Shown here in pieces: positions 30,190-43,200 of a DNA stretch of 64,000 nucleotides. A program made the position numbers and the translations under genes. The stretch comes from Undaria pinnatifida (lineage: Eukaryota > Sar > Phaeophyceae > Laminariales > Alariaceae): contig JABAKD010000025.1 of the NCBI GenBank assembly GCA_012845835.1, positions 17,359,976-17,423,975 on the forward strand, read 5' to 3'. The notes under the pieces were generated by a model that saw only the letters and a list, made by a program, of their open reading frames with translations, did not search any database and was not told where the DNA came from. Each line of letters starts with the position of its first letter. The first letter of the stretch is position 1.

Positions 30190-30440
30190 TTGAGCCGGTT
30201 ACTCCTTCCTCGCAATGCTCCACGCCAACTTGTGGCTAGCCTCCGTCCTGAGAGAGGCACCACTGCTGCTGCTGCTGCTGCTGTTGCCTTGCTGCCGCCA
30301 CATGCAAAGAGTCTACTGTAAAGTACGGTTGCTCCTTCCTCGCAGTGCTCCAGGCTGAGTTGTGGCCAGACATGACCCCGAGAGAGGCACTGCTGGTGCT
30401 GCTGGTGCTACTGCTGCTGGCTGCTGCTGCCACATTCGAA
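30190..30440 (+). repeat. Tandem pair of about 120-bp units with CTG/GCT runs
   Basis: CTCCTTCCTCGCARTGCTCC, GAGAGAGGCAC then (GCT)n occurs at 30200-30300 and 30330-30435. Confidence 0.85.
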
Positions 30441-30599
30441 GGAAGGGTCTACGTATGATCGCCCTCTATTGTGGCGCTACGTTGTTCTTGTGCTTGAATA
30501 AGCCGACACGAAGAAAAGCGAACCAGTTTTGGCATAAACGTAAGGACTGATTAGCGCCTATGTTATCAACAAATAGTCCTTAAATTTCCGACTAATGTG

Positions 30600-31180
30600 G
30601 TATCAAATTTGCCGAGTTGTCGAGTTCTCCGTCGAGTTCTCGGGCGATGCCTTTGTTCGGCTCGGTCGCCATTGGCCCCCGCAGCCGATTGGATCGGCGA
30701 CGGGGAAGATACTTGCCGCCCAGCCGGACTAATAGGGAAGATCGTTGTGGTAAGCGGCGTCGAAGGGAAAAAGTAAGAGCTCATGCCATCGAGCTTACTT
30801 CTATGCACGCGCTACCATAGAAAACGAGCGGCAGCACGAGACGAGTAAGTACTCTCTCATCGTGTATCACATGTACGAGCTCGGGCGACTCTCCCGTACA
30901 AGGCCTGTGTAAAAAAGAGCGCGCGCGGGGGCGACGGGGGGGGGGGGCGATTGTTGGGGTTGTTGTGATGGCCTAGTGAGAACCTACGCCCTACATGAAT
31001 TGAAGACGAAGACGAAGACCACCTGGAAGCACCTAACCTGCACCACAAGTTGAACTTGCTTACAGCTTGCTTGGTGTTGGGTGGTGGGGGCCAATACGAG
31101 AGCTGTGAAGGAGGACATCTCGTTGCTGCTGCCGAGATCGAGGGGCGCGGGGACTGCTACTGCGGCGACAAGCGACAGAG
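30600..31180 (+). promoter_or_regulatory. Presumed promoter and 5' UTR region of the kinase gene
   Basis: GC-rich stretch upstream of the inferred start codon with two ATTGG words (inverted CCAAT) near 30671 and 30690. No TATA box stands out. Assignment rests only on position; the transcription start is unknown. Confidence 0.25.
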
Positions 31181-31215
31181 ATGGGATTTTCTTCGAGCAA
31201 GATCTGTGTAGCAGG
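31181..31215 (+). CDS. Kinase gene exon 1 (start codon)
   Basis: ATG then [10 protein letters not shown], ending GG/GTGAGT. The two leftover bases join the T that opens exon 2 to make GGT (Gly), an exact phase match, which is the main reason for choosing this start across a 5-kb intron. MGxxxS-K with a nearby Cys looks like an N-myristoylation and palmitoylation signal, although Phe at position 3 is disfavoured for myristoylation. Another 5' exon remains possible. Confidence 0.5.
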
Positions 31216-34200
31216 GTGAGTGAACAACGTTCAAGTTCTGGCAGCTTTTGATTCATGCTGAAGTTGCACGTTTTTGATGAGAGGACAGGAAAGAACGAAT
31301 GATCTGTGCATGTACATGCACGTGCTATTTTACCGTGTACGTCGTGTTCAAGATATTTTTCTTCGTTACTTTTTTCTGGCTTCGTTTTGATTTTGGTCTT
31401 CTTTCGAGGAGCGACAACGGCGGCACTGAAGTCTGAGGTCGCCGCCGCCGGGGTTTGGACAGTAGAGGAAGAAGGTGGCAGACCGTGTGGCTAGCTCCCC
31501 GGCTGGTCTACGTAAAATAAAGCCGGAAACCTATGCTCGTGCTTCCCTCTTCTGAGGCACGAAGACGACCCATTGGGTTTTTGTTGGCTGTATTCCCCCC
31601 TCTTGCTTTCGCGTTTTCTTTCTCTGCCTCCCTCTCCTTTCCTTACTTCGTGTTGGTATTAATGGTGATGCACCAGACTCTTGCAAAGCCTACGCGGCAC
31701 ATGAGAGAGAGGGCATCCACGAGAGGGAAGGGTGGTTTTGTTTGGTCTTGTTTTCTTGCATCTCACATCTTACTGTTTTGCTTTCTAGCTCCTATCTTTG
31801 GCGTGTTTTTTGGTGTGTTCTTCACACCGGTACGCTGATATTTAGTATGCCCTTCTCTGTTTTTTTGCGATTGTTTTTTGTTTTATCTGGTTCACAGTCT
31901 GCCTACAGAATTTGCATCTCTCTTGCTCTGTGCTCTGTACGAGTAGCTCTCTAATGATTTCATAATAGGATGCAGAATTAGGGTAGGACACTGACTGGGT
32001 GTTGTATACCTGGTAGTGATGTTCGGAAGAAATAATACATTTTAAGGAAACACGCTCACAGTAACAATAATGGTCCCTATACAGTGCCGGTGTGTGCCAG
32101 CTGGGAAACACCGGCTATTATAGCGGCAACCGGCACTACCAACGAGCTGATTAACCAATATGGGAGCTAATTAGGGTAGATCATGGTAGGGTCGGGCTAT
32201 CGTTTGCCACGATTGTTCGTGCTATTAATAGGAATCACCTCCGACGATGGGACCAAGGCACGGGCGTAGGTATACAGGTATTCTTTGTTATAAAAAAGTT
32301 AACGACAGTTGCCGACGTTGTTGTTATTGTTCTAGAATTCACTTGCATAATCAAGTAATATTGTTGTCAAAAAACAGGCTCCGGCCACACTGGAGTGGAA
32401 AAATAATGCAGGAAAAAAGAACAAACTAAATAACAGTGGTACACGTGTAAATCATAGCTGAAGAGGTATATCCAACTAACTGAAGGTTGTGGATACTTAC
32501 TGTATGTACCACCGATTGCCCGCCAAATAAAACACCACCAGATCTCCGGTGGGGACGCTAATGCCAGCGAAAAAGATGACAACAAAAAATGGGTGCACAT
32601 ACGAGTACGGTACACACTGGCAATTTTCAAAGACAGAAATATTAACCCGTGTATCATACTTGTGCTCCCTTCCACTTGTTGTCTTTTACAGCAATGAAAT
32701 AGAACACACTTCTATCTGTAGCCGTGAGAACAAGGAATTCGTCGAAACTTGTCTTTGCCAGTTGTGTGACACTCCGATTGCTTGTTTTTTTTAGCGACAA
32801 CTTTGGGGACGTCGGAATTTTTCGAGGTACACCCACAGGGTAACCCGTTGTTGTGCTGATGGCTACAGTACTGATGGCTACTGATGGCTACTGGTGGCTG
32901 CTAGGATAGGGGAGGTATCAGTGTTCGGCTAATATCATTGTTGTTGTTATTGTTGTTGTTGTTGTTGTTGTTGTTATTATTATTATTATTACAAGGGCTT
33001 CGCTCGCGGGCGGCTGGGCGCCGCCCGCTACGCTTGCGGAAGGAGGAATAGACATTCAGTAGAAAGGCGGAAAAGAAGCACAAATGGCGCAACTGGCGAC
33101 TTGAAAATGCCAAGAGGTCCATATATAGTACAACGGTGCAGGATAGAGACGATTATGATTATGAGTTTGTTATTATCATCCATTTGCCCAGTCCATGATG
33201 GGGACGTCGGAGGACTTGCTTGGCATATCCTTCCACCTCTCAGGTAGCACCTAGGTCCTGTACACTTATTAATAGCTCTCTCTAAGCCGATCATCAATAA
33301 TAAATTATCGCAGTGCATAAACACCAGGCACGCGCTTGTCAAGGATAGAGACAGGAAAACTACAACTTAAGATGTAAAGGAGCGCAGTGCCAAAAAAAAC
33401 ATGCTGGAAGCAGGAACTTGAACGCACACACCGCAAACATGTGAAGTACATTTGTATTCCTGAAAGACGAAGAGCACGCATTTAGCCATAGTTCTCAAAA
33501 AACGATGCTGGTATAATAAACCACAACTCAACGTTCTATAAAGAACGTGCTGTCAACATTGCTTCCGAAGGAGCATGCAGGCTTGCTTGGACTCTTCCTC
33601 CTCAGCGGGGGTACCCAGCACCTTGCACTCTTGTTTTTTGTCGATGGTCTTGTGGATCTGTCAACAAACGTTGAAGCATGGCGGGAGAACGTCGATAAGT
33701 ATGTGTAAAAAAGTATTCGTACTTCTCTCCAGCAGACGTCGTAACCATCCACATTATTGGAGCTCCTTTCTTCGCTGTTAGTAATTGTTGTGGTATTGTT
33801 GTACTTGCTCTTGGTACTTGGAAAAAGAGCCACACTTCATAGACTATATCCGCACGCCATCCCCTAGTCTTGAGCAAGAGACATGGATGTCTCGACTCGT
33901 GACACACAGGACGCAAGATAAGAGTAGAACGTACCTCGATGTCGAACGCCCTCGTGGCACCGTGGGAATGGAATGCGGGATGTATATCGAGCAAGTGGTC
34001 GCCTGCCTTCTTCAGGAGGTCACCGACCTTGATGTCGCCGGTGCACTTCGTGTTTATGTCCTCGCCGACTTGGCGGCCCTCGGCGGCTGCTTCGCAGGGC
34101 TTCTGCAAACGACAACAATGGATGGGAATGCCTAGCGTTCAGTGAATGTTCAAAATAGTGAGGCCACGTAGCTGTCGTCGATTTCCAAAGTTTGAAAGGA

Positions 34201-37200
34201 AGTCGTACAATTTAACACTGTTGTAATGAAAGCGGTCGTTTATGGGCAAAGCCCTGCCTGGTACCACAACGTTGCTAACACCTATGAAACCACCACTGGG
34301 ACAGGAACGAACGGGATTCACAGTCGCAACTGGTAAGCGTAAGCCCCGGTATACTGCTATATACCTGGTAAGGCCTACCGGCGGAATACCGACAACGAAG
34401 GGTAAGAGACAGTACCTGCTGTATATATTGTTCGGTACTACTCTATTACTGCTGCTATCAACACTATTACGACCGACGTGTACTGCGATTCCTGAAGAGG
34501 TTGCGCACCGTACTTGTACTCGTTAATACAAAGAGTTCATGTGGTTGTATGAAAAATGAGTAACAGTAGTAGTACACCGCGTCACTACATGAACAACTCG
34601 CTAACCCCAATCACGGGACTGCTCTCCAGCATCACCCAGGTTAACTTCAGCTTCTGTTTACTGCTATATATCAACCTCCAGTGTGTACTGCGACTGGTGC
34701 TGAGATATCATGCTGCTGTGTTATTTATCACTGCATGGACCATTTTTACAACCCTGGCTGACCCCCGTGATGAGACTTGCCCGTTTTCATTGCGTCTTAC
34801 ATGTATAGATACCACGTAGTCGTAGTCGTACATCCAAAACGTGTGTTTATATCACAGCACAAAGCGTCACTGCATGGACCACTCGTTCAACCCCCGCTTA
34901 CCCCGATGGCGGAACTGCCCCGTACTCGTAGTCGTACATACATGAAGTGTGTTTGGCTGTACGTATGAAAAAGAAATCGCATCACACAGCGTCACTGCAT
35001 AGGTCTACTCGTAGACCTGAGTACTTGTACAGTTCCCGCTTACACCGCGATGACGGGACTGCCCCGTACACGTACTCGTACATGCAAAAGTGTGTTTGTA
35101 CGCATGGAAAAGAAATCACAGCACAACAACAGAAATGTAACTCACGTTTCGTCAAGCTCTCAGCTCCTTCGTTAGGGACGCCGATCGAAGGTGAATCACA
35201 GGTGTCCGCGTCACACCAGTCACACACACGAGGGTTGTCGCCGCTTCCCCAGTGCTTCTTGTTAAGGTTATGAAAAGCTTGGCACGTGGAAGGCTCGTCA
35301 CTCCTGCAGGAGGTGTCGCAGACAGCGTACTGGGAACTCCTGTTTTTCCTATTTCGTGCGATGAGGAAGCCGTCACAACCCTTGCTCGGGCACGGCCAAT
35401 CAGGATTGCCAGAAGAAGCTGAGTCCCGTTCTTGCCCGACCAGCTTCCACACGCCTGATCCTGAACCTCCACCACCCCCACTGTTGGCGGAGCCTCCTCC
35501 CGCACTAGCTCTAGCCTTGGTCCGCTTCGCAAATTTCAACTTCAAATTGTTATTGCCGATCCGGCAAATTTCAAATTCAAATTGTTTGCAGCCGTCAACG
35601 GCAATTCCCTCTCAACAGCCAGCAATTGGCCAACTTCAAATAAAAGTACAAAAAAGAAGTTGCTGAAAAAGCAAAATAAAAATATCAGAGAGCAAGCAGT
35701 AAAGATCAGAGAATGAGAGCTAAAAAGTAAAGTAAGAATGAGACTAGGGAAAGCAAGGAAGGCAAGGAACTTAGGGACGGTTCTTTTTCCCAGCAACTAA
35801 TTTTCTTTTCGGCAATTACGGGCTGAGAAGGGCTGAGAGGGGGGAGGATATGCCGAGCGAGACGTCCGAGGGGGGCGAGGTCTAGGTATATAGTTTTATT
35901 ATTATCATTGTCAAGACGTTTTCTGAATGACGGGGCAATCGTCGGGATGTAATCTTGTGTTCTAGTATTACTTTTTTTATTCCTGGACATCGGGTTTTTC
36001 ATCGGGGTGCACATTCACTTTTTCCCAATATATGTTCATGGTCATGATCTGTCCGATGTGTGAACGTTATGGCTTAGTAGAACGCTTTTCTTTTTTATGT
36101 TCAAACCTGTTTGACGGTGGTGGTATCAGTTCGATAACTGCACATATCCCGGGCAGCTCATCATACCGACATATATAGGACATAGATGATGTAGATGATG
36201 TACATAATTCTGATCTGTCTGATCTGTCTGACCTGTGAAAACAATTACCCCTCCCGGTGATTTTCCTTGTTACAACCCGCAACAGTGACGCCGACGATGG
36301 AATGGTTGTCTGGCACAAAGAGGGGTACCACAAGGACTACACCAAATGTCCTTACTTTCCGGCGGGCGGAGACGACATCACCGACTACGTCCAGCTTGCG
36401 AGGATGCTCGACAGCCCACGTGAGTAATGTCTCCCTGTATATGTCTCCTGTTTTTTTGTTGGATTTCAATGGTGTATTCACCATAAGACCACCCCATGGC
36501 AAGCCGAATTAGATGGTTTTATCTCTACTATGGTCTTATCTTTTAGTACTAGAAAATGGCTCGTGCTGCTTCCAAGTAAGTGCTTCCGTGACAAGCCGAA
36601 TTACGTTGTCTTATCTCCAGAAAACTTAAAAACCGTATGGTCTTAAAATGGGTGAATTACTGTATGTACAAGGGCAAATGCGAGCTTCTAGTTTCGACGA
36701 CACCAACGCGTCGTGTGTTGCTACATTCTTGTTGTATTTTTATTTTTCATAAAAACGTTTTGCTTGCGCGAGTGCCTAGCAACAGCTGGGCGAACTGCTA
36801 TTTATTGTTTCGTCATCGATTTTATATGGAATTTCTAGTTTGGGCGGCGTCTACGAGTCATGTGTTGCTGCATTTTTATTTGATTTTGAGCGAATGAGAG
36901 TTTCTAGTTTTGACGGCCCCGAGAAATAGGTTACCCCTTTCCATGTGTCAGATGCCTGCGTATTTTTTTTGTCCGCTGGTCGTGCTTCGCCTACGGTGCA
37001 CGATTCTCCAAATTATATACCAACGCACAATAGTAGACGGCAGTTTCAAAATAGGCCACACACGGCTTGCAAATGTGAGAGTCGACGACATCCTCGATCT
37101 CACAGCGGCAGTGTTTTTCTTCCATTTTTACATTTTACGAAACTGCTTCTCGAGTTCTTAGCAATCCACCGAGTAGATCCTTTATCTGCCGTCCCTATTT

Positions 37201-40200
37201 AATAGATAGTGTGCGAGATCTGTATACGATGAGTGCAGATCCAACCCTGGAAACATGTGCTAATTTAATAGATCATCCATGCAGATCGTACGGCTCCCTC
37301 CCAGTAACATGATCTACTGTAGATCATGCAGATCTTCGGTAACATGAGCTAGACCATACCAGGTAAAGAACTTCCCTTAAATCTAGATCGTCAAGTGGGG
37401 ATCGGTGATCTGCCCGACTTGTAAACACTTTCCATTTCTGGACAAGCCGTGGTAAACAATCGACTACGTTTCGGCGCATTTTGTAATTTGTCCGTACGCT
37501 CGAAATATCTCCAATCCTGCACGCTCGATGTCCCCAATCGTATCGTATCATATCGTATCATATGATATGATATGATATGATATAATCTTGTATCATATAA
37601 TATAATCTCATATCATATCATATAGTCTCATATAATATAATCTCATATCATATCATATAGTCTCATATCATATCATATCATATAGTCTCATATCATATCA
37701 TATCATATCATATCATATCATATCATATCATATCATATCATATCATATCATGTCATATCATATAGGGTACGGTAGGGGTGTACCTGCAGTTGTCTGAGGG
37801 GTGGTCACTTGAGGGGATCTATACCCCACCCGCAATAAAGGAGGAAAGTGAAAGTGCAACCTGATGAACAATTACATGGCCTGGGTATGCAGCAAATTCA
37901 TATTGGCAAACGAAAACTGCATCCCGACGACGTTGGCTTAAGGTGCCCCGTCATTCAAAAATTATTTTAGCCATGGAGTGCATGGAGTGGTATTGATCCA
38001 TTACAGCAGTAAGAACACGTTAGTACCCCCATCGTAGCACGCGTCCGGCTGTGGAACGTTCACATTTCAACATTTCATTCGGAACATTCACATTTCAACA
38101 AATCAACATTTCATGTCTTGTCCGGAACGAAGGGGGCTGGCCGTTGGTTGCTTTCTATCTCGAGACTGAAGGACAATCGTGTCTCTTGGTCAGCGTCGAG
38201 CTGGGTCTGTTGGAAATTGACTAATTACGCCGCCCAACAAAAAAAAAACTTAAATACAAGAAATTGTCCCCACGACCAACGGTACAAAAATCTCTTCAAC
38301 GAAATACTAGAACAAAAATGGTGGCTTGTTTGTTCAAAACCCGGTCTAAGCGGCGCAATTTGTTCAAACGCGCGAAATTCCCCCCGGCCAACGCTGCCAA
38401 ACGTTTCAGAGGGACAGCGATTCCTCGGAAAATTCTCAGCGGAGAATGGGGCGCAGCACGTGCTGATTTCGTGGAGCGACATGGAGGAGTTCCAAGCGAT
38501 ACCAGCCAAGACCTTCCGCTACAGGACTGCTGTACAGGTACTCTTTTTTGCTTTTGCGTGGATTGAGTTGACCTGGTGTTGTTCTATACTGTTATTACAT
38601 GTTTTCTACCCAACCTGAGTACAAAATGTGTTTTTTTCTACGCTAACTTTTAGTGGGTTGGGTTGGACTGTTGGCCTTGGGTTGTGATGTTTGTCGGTTT
38701 TAACACGCACGAAGGATTACGAGGAGCTTGCACGAGAGCAGCCAAAGGCTCCGTTTTAGTCCAGGCTTTTGAGCCGTCTTCGTAGCAACTCGAGCTGAGG
38801 TCCATCTCTCCGCGCGCCGCCTCCTGGACGAGCCTCACTTTGCTCGCCCCTCCCGACTCTGCCGGGGGCGGCCGTTCTCGCTTCGTGTTGTGACGGTCCC
38901 TGCTAAATCACGTTTTTGGCCAAAATTCTGTTCCGAAGTATCAAGTGCGTAGTCGTACGTATAAAAACACAAAAAGTGTGTCCCACAAATAAGAAATTGT
39001 TGTATAGTAACTCGATGGGTAGCCCCAAAATTTTCCTCATCCGCGACTTCGAATCTCGCGGTAACCCCCCCCCTTTTGTTCTGTAGTTGTTTTTGAAGCC
39101 TTTTGGTTTTCTCCCCTTTGGGTTCGAGCCTCGGTGTGTATCCGCTATTCTTGTACTTTTTTTGTTTCTTTTTGTTGTTTCCCCCTCTTTTTGTTTGTTC
39201 TGTACGTACCGGCTCAAATTAAAAAAATATTATTTGCGCATATAACACTGGATACTGCCTGCTGTTTGTCGCACTGCTGGTGCTGAAGCTACTACTGTTG
39301 AAATACCAGGTACATAAGAATTGTGCGACGGTTGATGATGTTCTCCTCCGAGAGTCCTGTGTGATCGGAGCTACCGGTCGCGTAGATAAAGTCGGTGAAC
39401 GCCAGAACTTGTTCTCTGTCTTCGTGTGCGAGACCCGCAAGCCCTGTGGAGGGGTTAGCCCGTGGTTGTGCCCTCGTGTTCATATACGAAGCGACCGAGT
39501 GAAGTTCGCCGATAGTGCCGTCGGTGTTGGGCGGTGCCCTCATGGAAGCGCGTGTCGTTTGCGTCTCGGTAGCGGCCGGTGCGATCCCTGACAATGCAGA
39601 GGACGTGGTCGTTTGTGGAGTGCGAGTTGCTACTTCTGGCGATGCGGCAGGTGCAACCCTCGGCGATGGTGCGTTCGTCCTGTCTTCCTCCATTTATTTG
39701 CCCATTTCTCGGAGTTTCGTGATTAGGTATTCCAATTTCATCACTTTTTGTTTGAGGGCCTCGGAACAGTCGACAACAGTGGTCGGCGTCATATTTTGCG
39801 TACGTGGCGCCTTCGTCATCGGTGGGATCGAGGTGGACGGTTCCGATCAGCGGTTTCGAGTAGACCGGGCATTCCAGGAAGATGACCTTCCGGCTTTCGG
39901 CCACTCTTCCTTTTTCTGCGTTGTAGATGCGGAGACCCTGCGGTTGGGGCTGAAGCCGGAGAACTTGCTTTTGAATGCCTTGCCTTCCAGCTTTTTCGTG
40001 TGCGTTTCGATTTACGAAGGCCCTTGCTCCTACGACGCGTAGGCCGGTCATGTTCGCCTTCTTGATGTGCATCTTGGAAATGGAGTAACTCCCTCCAGAG
40101 CTGCGTGTGGCAACCGGTTGGACAGGTAGATCGCCGTTAAGAACAATCCACTCCACTTGCTATATGAGAAGTTGCCATCCTTGAGCATGCACTTGACCAT

Positions 40201-43200
40201 GGTTGGTGGCGTCTGTCGAGTCCGTCCCGGCACTCCGTTCTGCGGGGGCGTGGCCGTCGCAGTGTATTGCATGGCGAGAACGGAGCTTTAGCAGAGCCGC
40301 TTGCATCCCGTTGAGATATACTCGGCTCCCTTGTCTGGCCGCAGTGGTTGGATGCAAAGACCCAGGGGAGTGGCGACCATCATGTTGTACTGATGGACTG
40401 ACTCAACGGCCTCCTGCTTGGATTTCAATAACCTCCTTCTTTCGCGGGAGCAATCGTCCGTGAATTTAGGGACGATCTTGTAACCACCCCGTGCTGCTGG
40501 AGTGATTAGCCCCATGAGATCGGTGTACACCAACTCCATTGATCCGTTTGTCGTGTTCGGGTTCTCCTTGGCATGCGCCTTCTACCGGCTCGTGCTCGAG
40601 AGGCAGATGTCACAGTCGACACGGTGGACACTGTTGGTCGTCTTGCGAATCATCTTCACGCTGCGGGGGTTCATGTGCCCCTGACGTTTGATGTCTGTGC
40701 CATGTAACAGCGCTTACTTGTGTTGTGAGAGGCATGGCGGGTGGTGTCTTCGCTGCACTGTTGCTTGCATCTTCTAGTTCCGCCTTGAGTGAGCACAGAC
40801 CTCGGTCCCCTGGCTGCTGCTACAATTGTACCACGACGGTGCCTTTCACGAGGTGGGGGTTCCCTTCCACAAGCGCGGTGGCGATGCCCCGCCTCCTTGC
40901 AGTGGCGGAAGAGAAGATGTGACGTCCTAGACATGACATGGTTACGCTAGGAAACTGCGTTCGATGCTCCTTGCCAGTTTGGTCGATGATGGTACCGTGG
41001 ATGGTGCCGGTCATGGTTCCGAACAGTTTCTTGTTGCCGGCGGCGATTATCGTCTTGAGCACGTCTAGGGGCAGACATTTATCATGCTGTCCTTCAACTC
41101 GGAGAATAGCTCGGCGTCCAGGAAGCACTCCGTGGCTCCGCTGCCCTTCAGCATCGTCATTTCGTTGCTGTTGTGCTGAAAGATCCGTCCGTTGGTCATG
41201 CCTGTGATCTGGGAGCTCCCGTTGAAGTCGTTGCCGAAGTTAGAGTTCCGATTTCTCGTTGTCCCCGCTGGAAGAGGAGTGGCTGCATGGCATCGAACAG
41301 GCTGTGTGGGCGTTGTGTTCCTGTGGCCGCAGTGCGGAGGTGGAGTGGCTGCGTTGCATGGAACAGGCTTTGTGGTCTTTGTCTTGCTGTGGCCGCGGTG
41401 CCCCTAGTGCGCAACATTCGGCGTCGGCGTGTGAACACCATTTCTGCCGGACGCCTCCTCCAGAGGTAGCCCGGAGTGCTTCTTATCCCTCTCTCGCTTC
41501 CCCGTGCTCTTGACTATTTCGGGGCAACTGCGACTGTAGTGTCCCTGCTTCTTGCAATGGGAGCAGACCGTTTGTTCGGCGGACGTTGCTACGCCAAGCG
41601 GGACGTACTGGCCGTTATTGCAGTTGCAGCAGCCGACTGACTATGTTGACACCACGGCACCGCTCCCGGCGATTCCAACGCTGGCTTCGCTGTGACGGGA
41701 CTTGGCGTCGACGTAAAGATGACCCATGGTATTCTGTATGTCGTCGAAGCTGACAGATGAGTCTCGGTGTATATAAAAATTGACGGGGTCGTACTCGCCC
41801 GTGTGAATTCCCAGGATATCCTTGAAGCGTCGGTCGGCCAATGGTTTTCACCCCCCTGACACCTCATTGTGTTAGAGGATAGCTAACATGAAGTAGTCGT
41901 CGGTGTCTTGGCCGGGGTTCATGGAAGTCGCCGCCAGTTGTGCGAGCTTGACGCGGATGACTTCGTCTGTGATCTTCAAGAACTTTGATTCCAGCTCGTG
42001 CCAGGCCTTCTGGCCATTGCCTCCAATTCCATTCTCATATTTTTGCTTGGGTACCAGGACTTGTGGCGGTTTTTTAGTTATCAAGTACAAGATGGTGTAG
42101 AGGTTCTGTAAAGCTTCTTTGTGCGTAGCCTGCGCTTGTGCAAGGGTCGTTGCTTTATCAGTTGCAGACAACCTGGCGGGGGTTGTGCATCCTTCCGGCT
42201 TGCAGTCTTCCTTCATGATGCTAACGAGGCCCGTGCGGTTGATGCTTAGGATTAGGCAAGCTTTCTTCCGCCAGTCCTTTAAGTCTGCAAGGTTTTGGTG
42301 GCTGAACTTGAGCTTGAACCCTTCATGATATGCGCGAGATATCCGGCGCTGTGGTTGAACTTCCCCAGCGCAGCTCCAATGATTGCACGGTAGTCTTCTG
42401 ACAGTAGTAGTGGGTAGATAGACTAATAGTCGGCTACGTGTATTTTTTTCCTTGGCTCGTTTTTCTATTTCTTTTGTTGTTTCTTTTCTTTTCTTTCTTG
42501 CTACTAGTTCCTTTTTTATCCCCGGATTTGTACATTAGTTGGATTTCCTGGGTGTCATGCGGTGTAGTCGGTTTCAGATGCGAGCCTTGAAACTTATGTA
42601 CCAGTATGGGTCTGGCACGTACGCAGGCTGACTTCCGATTTCATTGTTTATACTTGTATCTTTTTGGCGGGTGCATTAATTGCTTCAGCTAATATACATA
42701 CTTGTACCACTTTTGGGGTGCTTTGTTTTTCCCCTGGGATATTCTTCCACTCCAGAGTGACTGGAGCCTGCCCTGTGACCACGGACTCGATTAAACGAGT
42801 TAATGTGAGAACAACAACCGCAACATGTTTGTTGATGCTCGCGCTACGCCGAGGTTTGCAGCATTTGGTAAGCAAATAGTTAGCTACCTGCTTTGTCATT
42901 GATCGGGCTACGCCGAGGCTAACAGCAGTAGTATAGATTATCCTTCTCCTTGTCGATGCTCGGTTGTAAATACCGATGCGCTGCAGTAGGCAGCTTGGTC
43001 CGTCGGCTGTCGTTCGTTCTCAGAGTATGGGCTTGAAAATTCTTGAAACAGCAGGGTGGCGGTCACTCGTGGCGGTGCGTGGCCTATCTACGTAGGATTA
43101 CTAGACGTCGTAGTTGCTAGTACCTGTTCACTCGCGTTCTTGGAGCTGGCTCCGTCGAAGTCGAACGGCGAGCAGCAGTCTCGATCCCAGAGCTCGTACT

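Larger units (their letters stand above)
32990..35899 (-). mobile_element. 2.9-kb mobile-element-like unit, copy 2 (in kinase intron 1)
   Basis: Inverted relative to 8019-10921 and nearly identical over its whole length, with scattered single-base differences and small indels. It lies in a phase-2 intron of the kinase gene, antisense to it. This copy keeps the frame of the Cys-rich segment better than copy 1. Confidence 0.75.
39290..42400 (-). mobile_element. Ty1/copia remnant with gag, protease and integrase but no RT (copia-B)
   Basis: Minus-strand reading, across several frameshifts, gives copia gag, a CCHC zinc knuckle, the protease region, the GAG-pre-integrase motif, the integrase core and the C-terminal hinge, then stops near 39290 without reverse transcriptase or RNase H. 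LTRs were not recognised. It lies antisense in the kinase intron between exons 3 and 4. Confidence 0.82.

Noticed and set aside
31300-31520. Possible terminal exon ending in TAG with AATAAA
   Set aside because: Phase does not match any upstream exon end, and the kinase exon 1 to exon 2 junction explains the region better.
38118-38409. Upstream extension of the frame containing kinase exon 3
   Set aside because: The RGS domain continues from exon 2 with matching phase through the acceptor at 38409, so the upstream open frame is chance.
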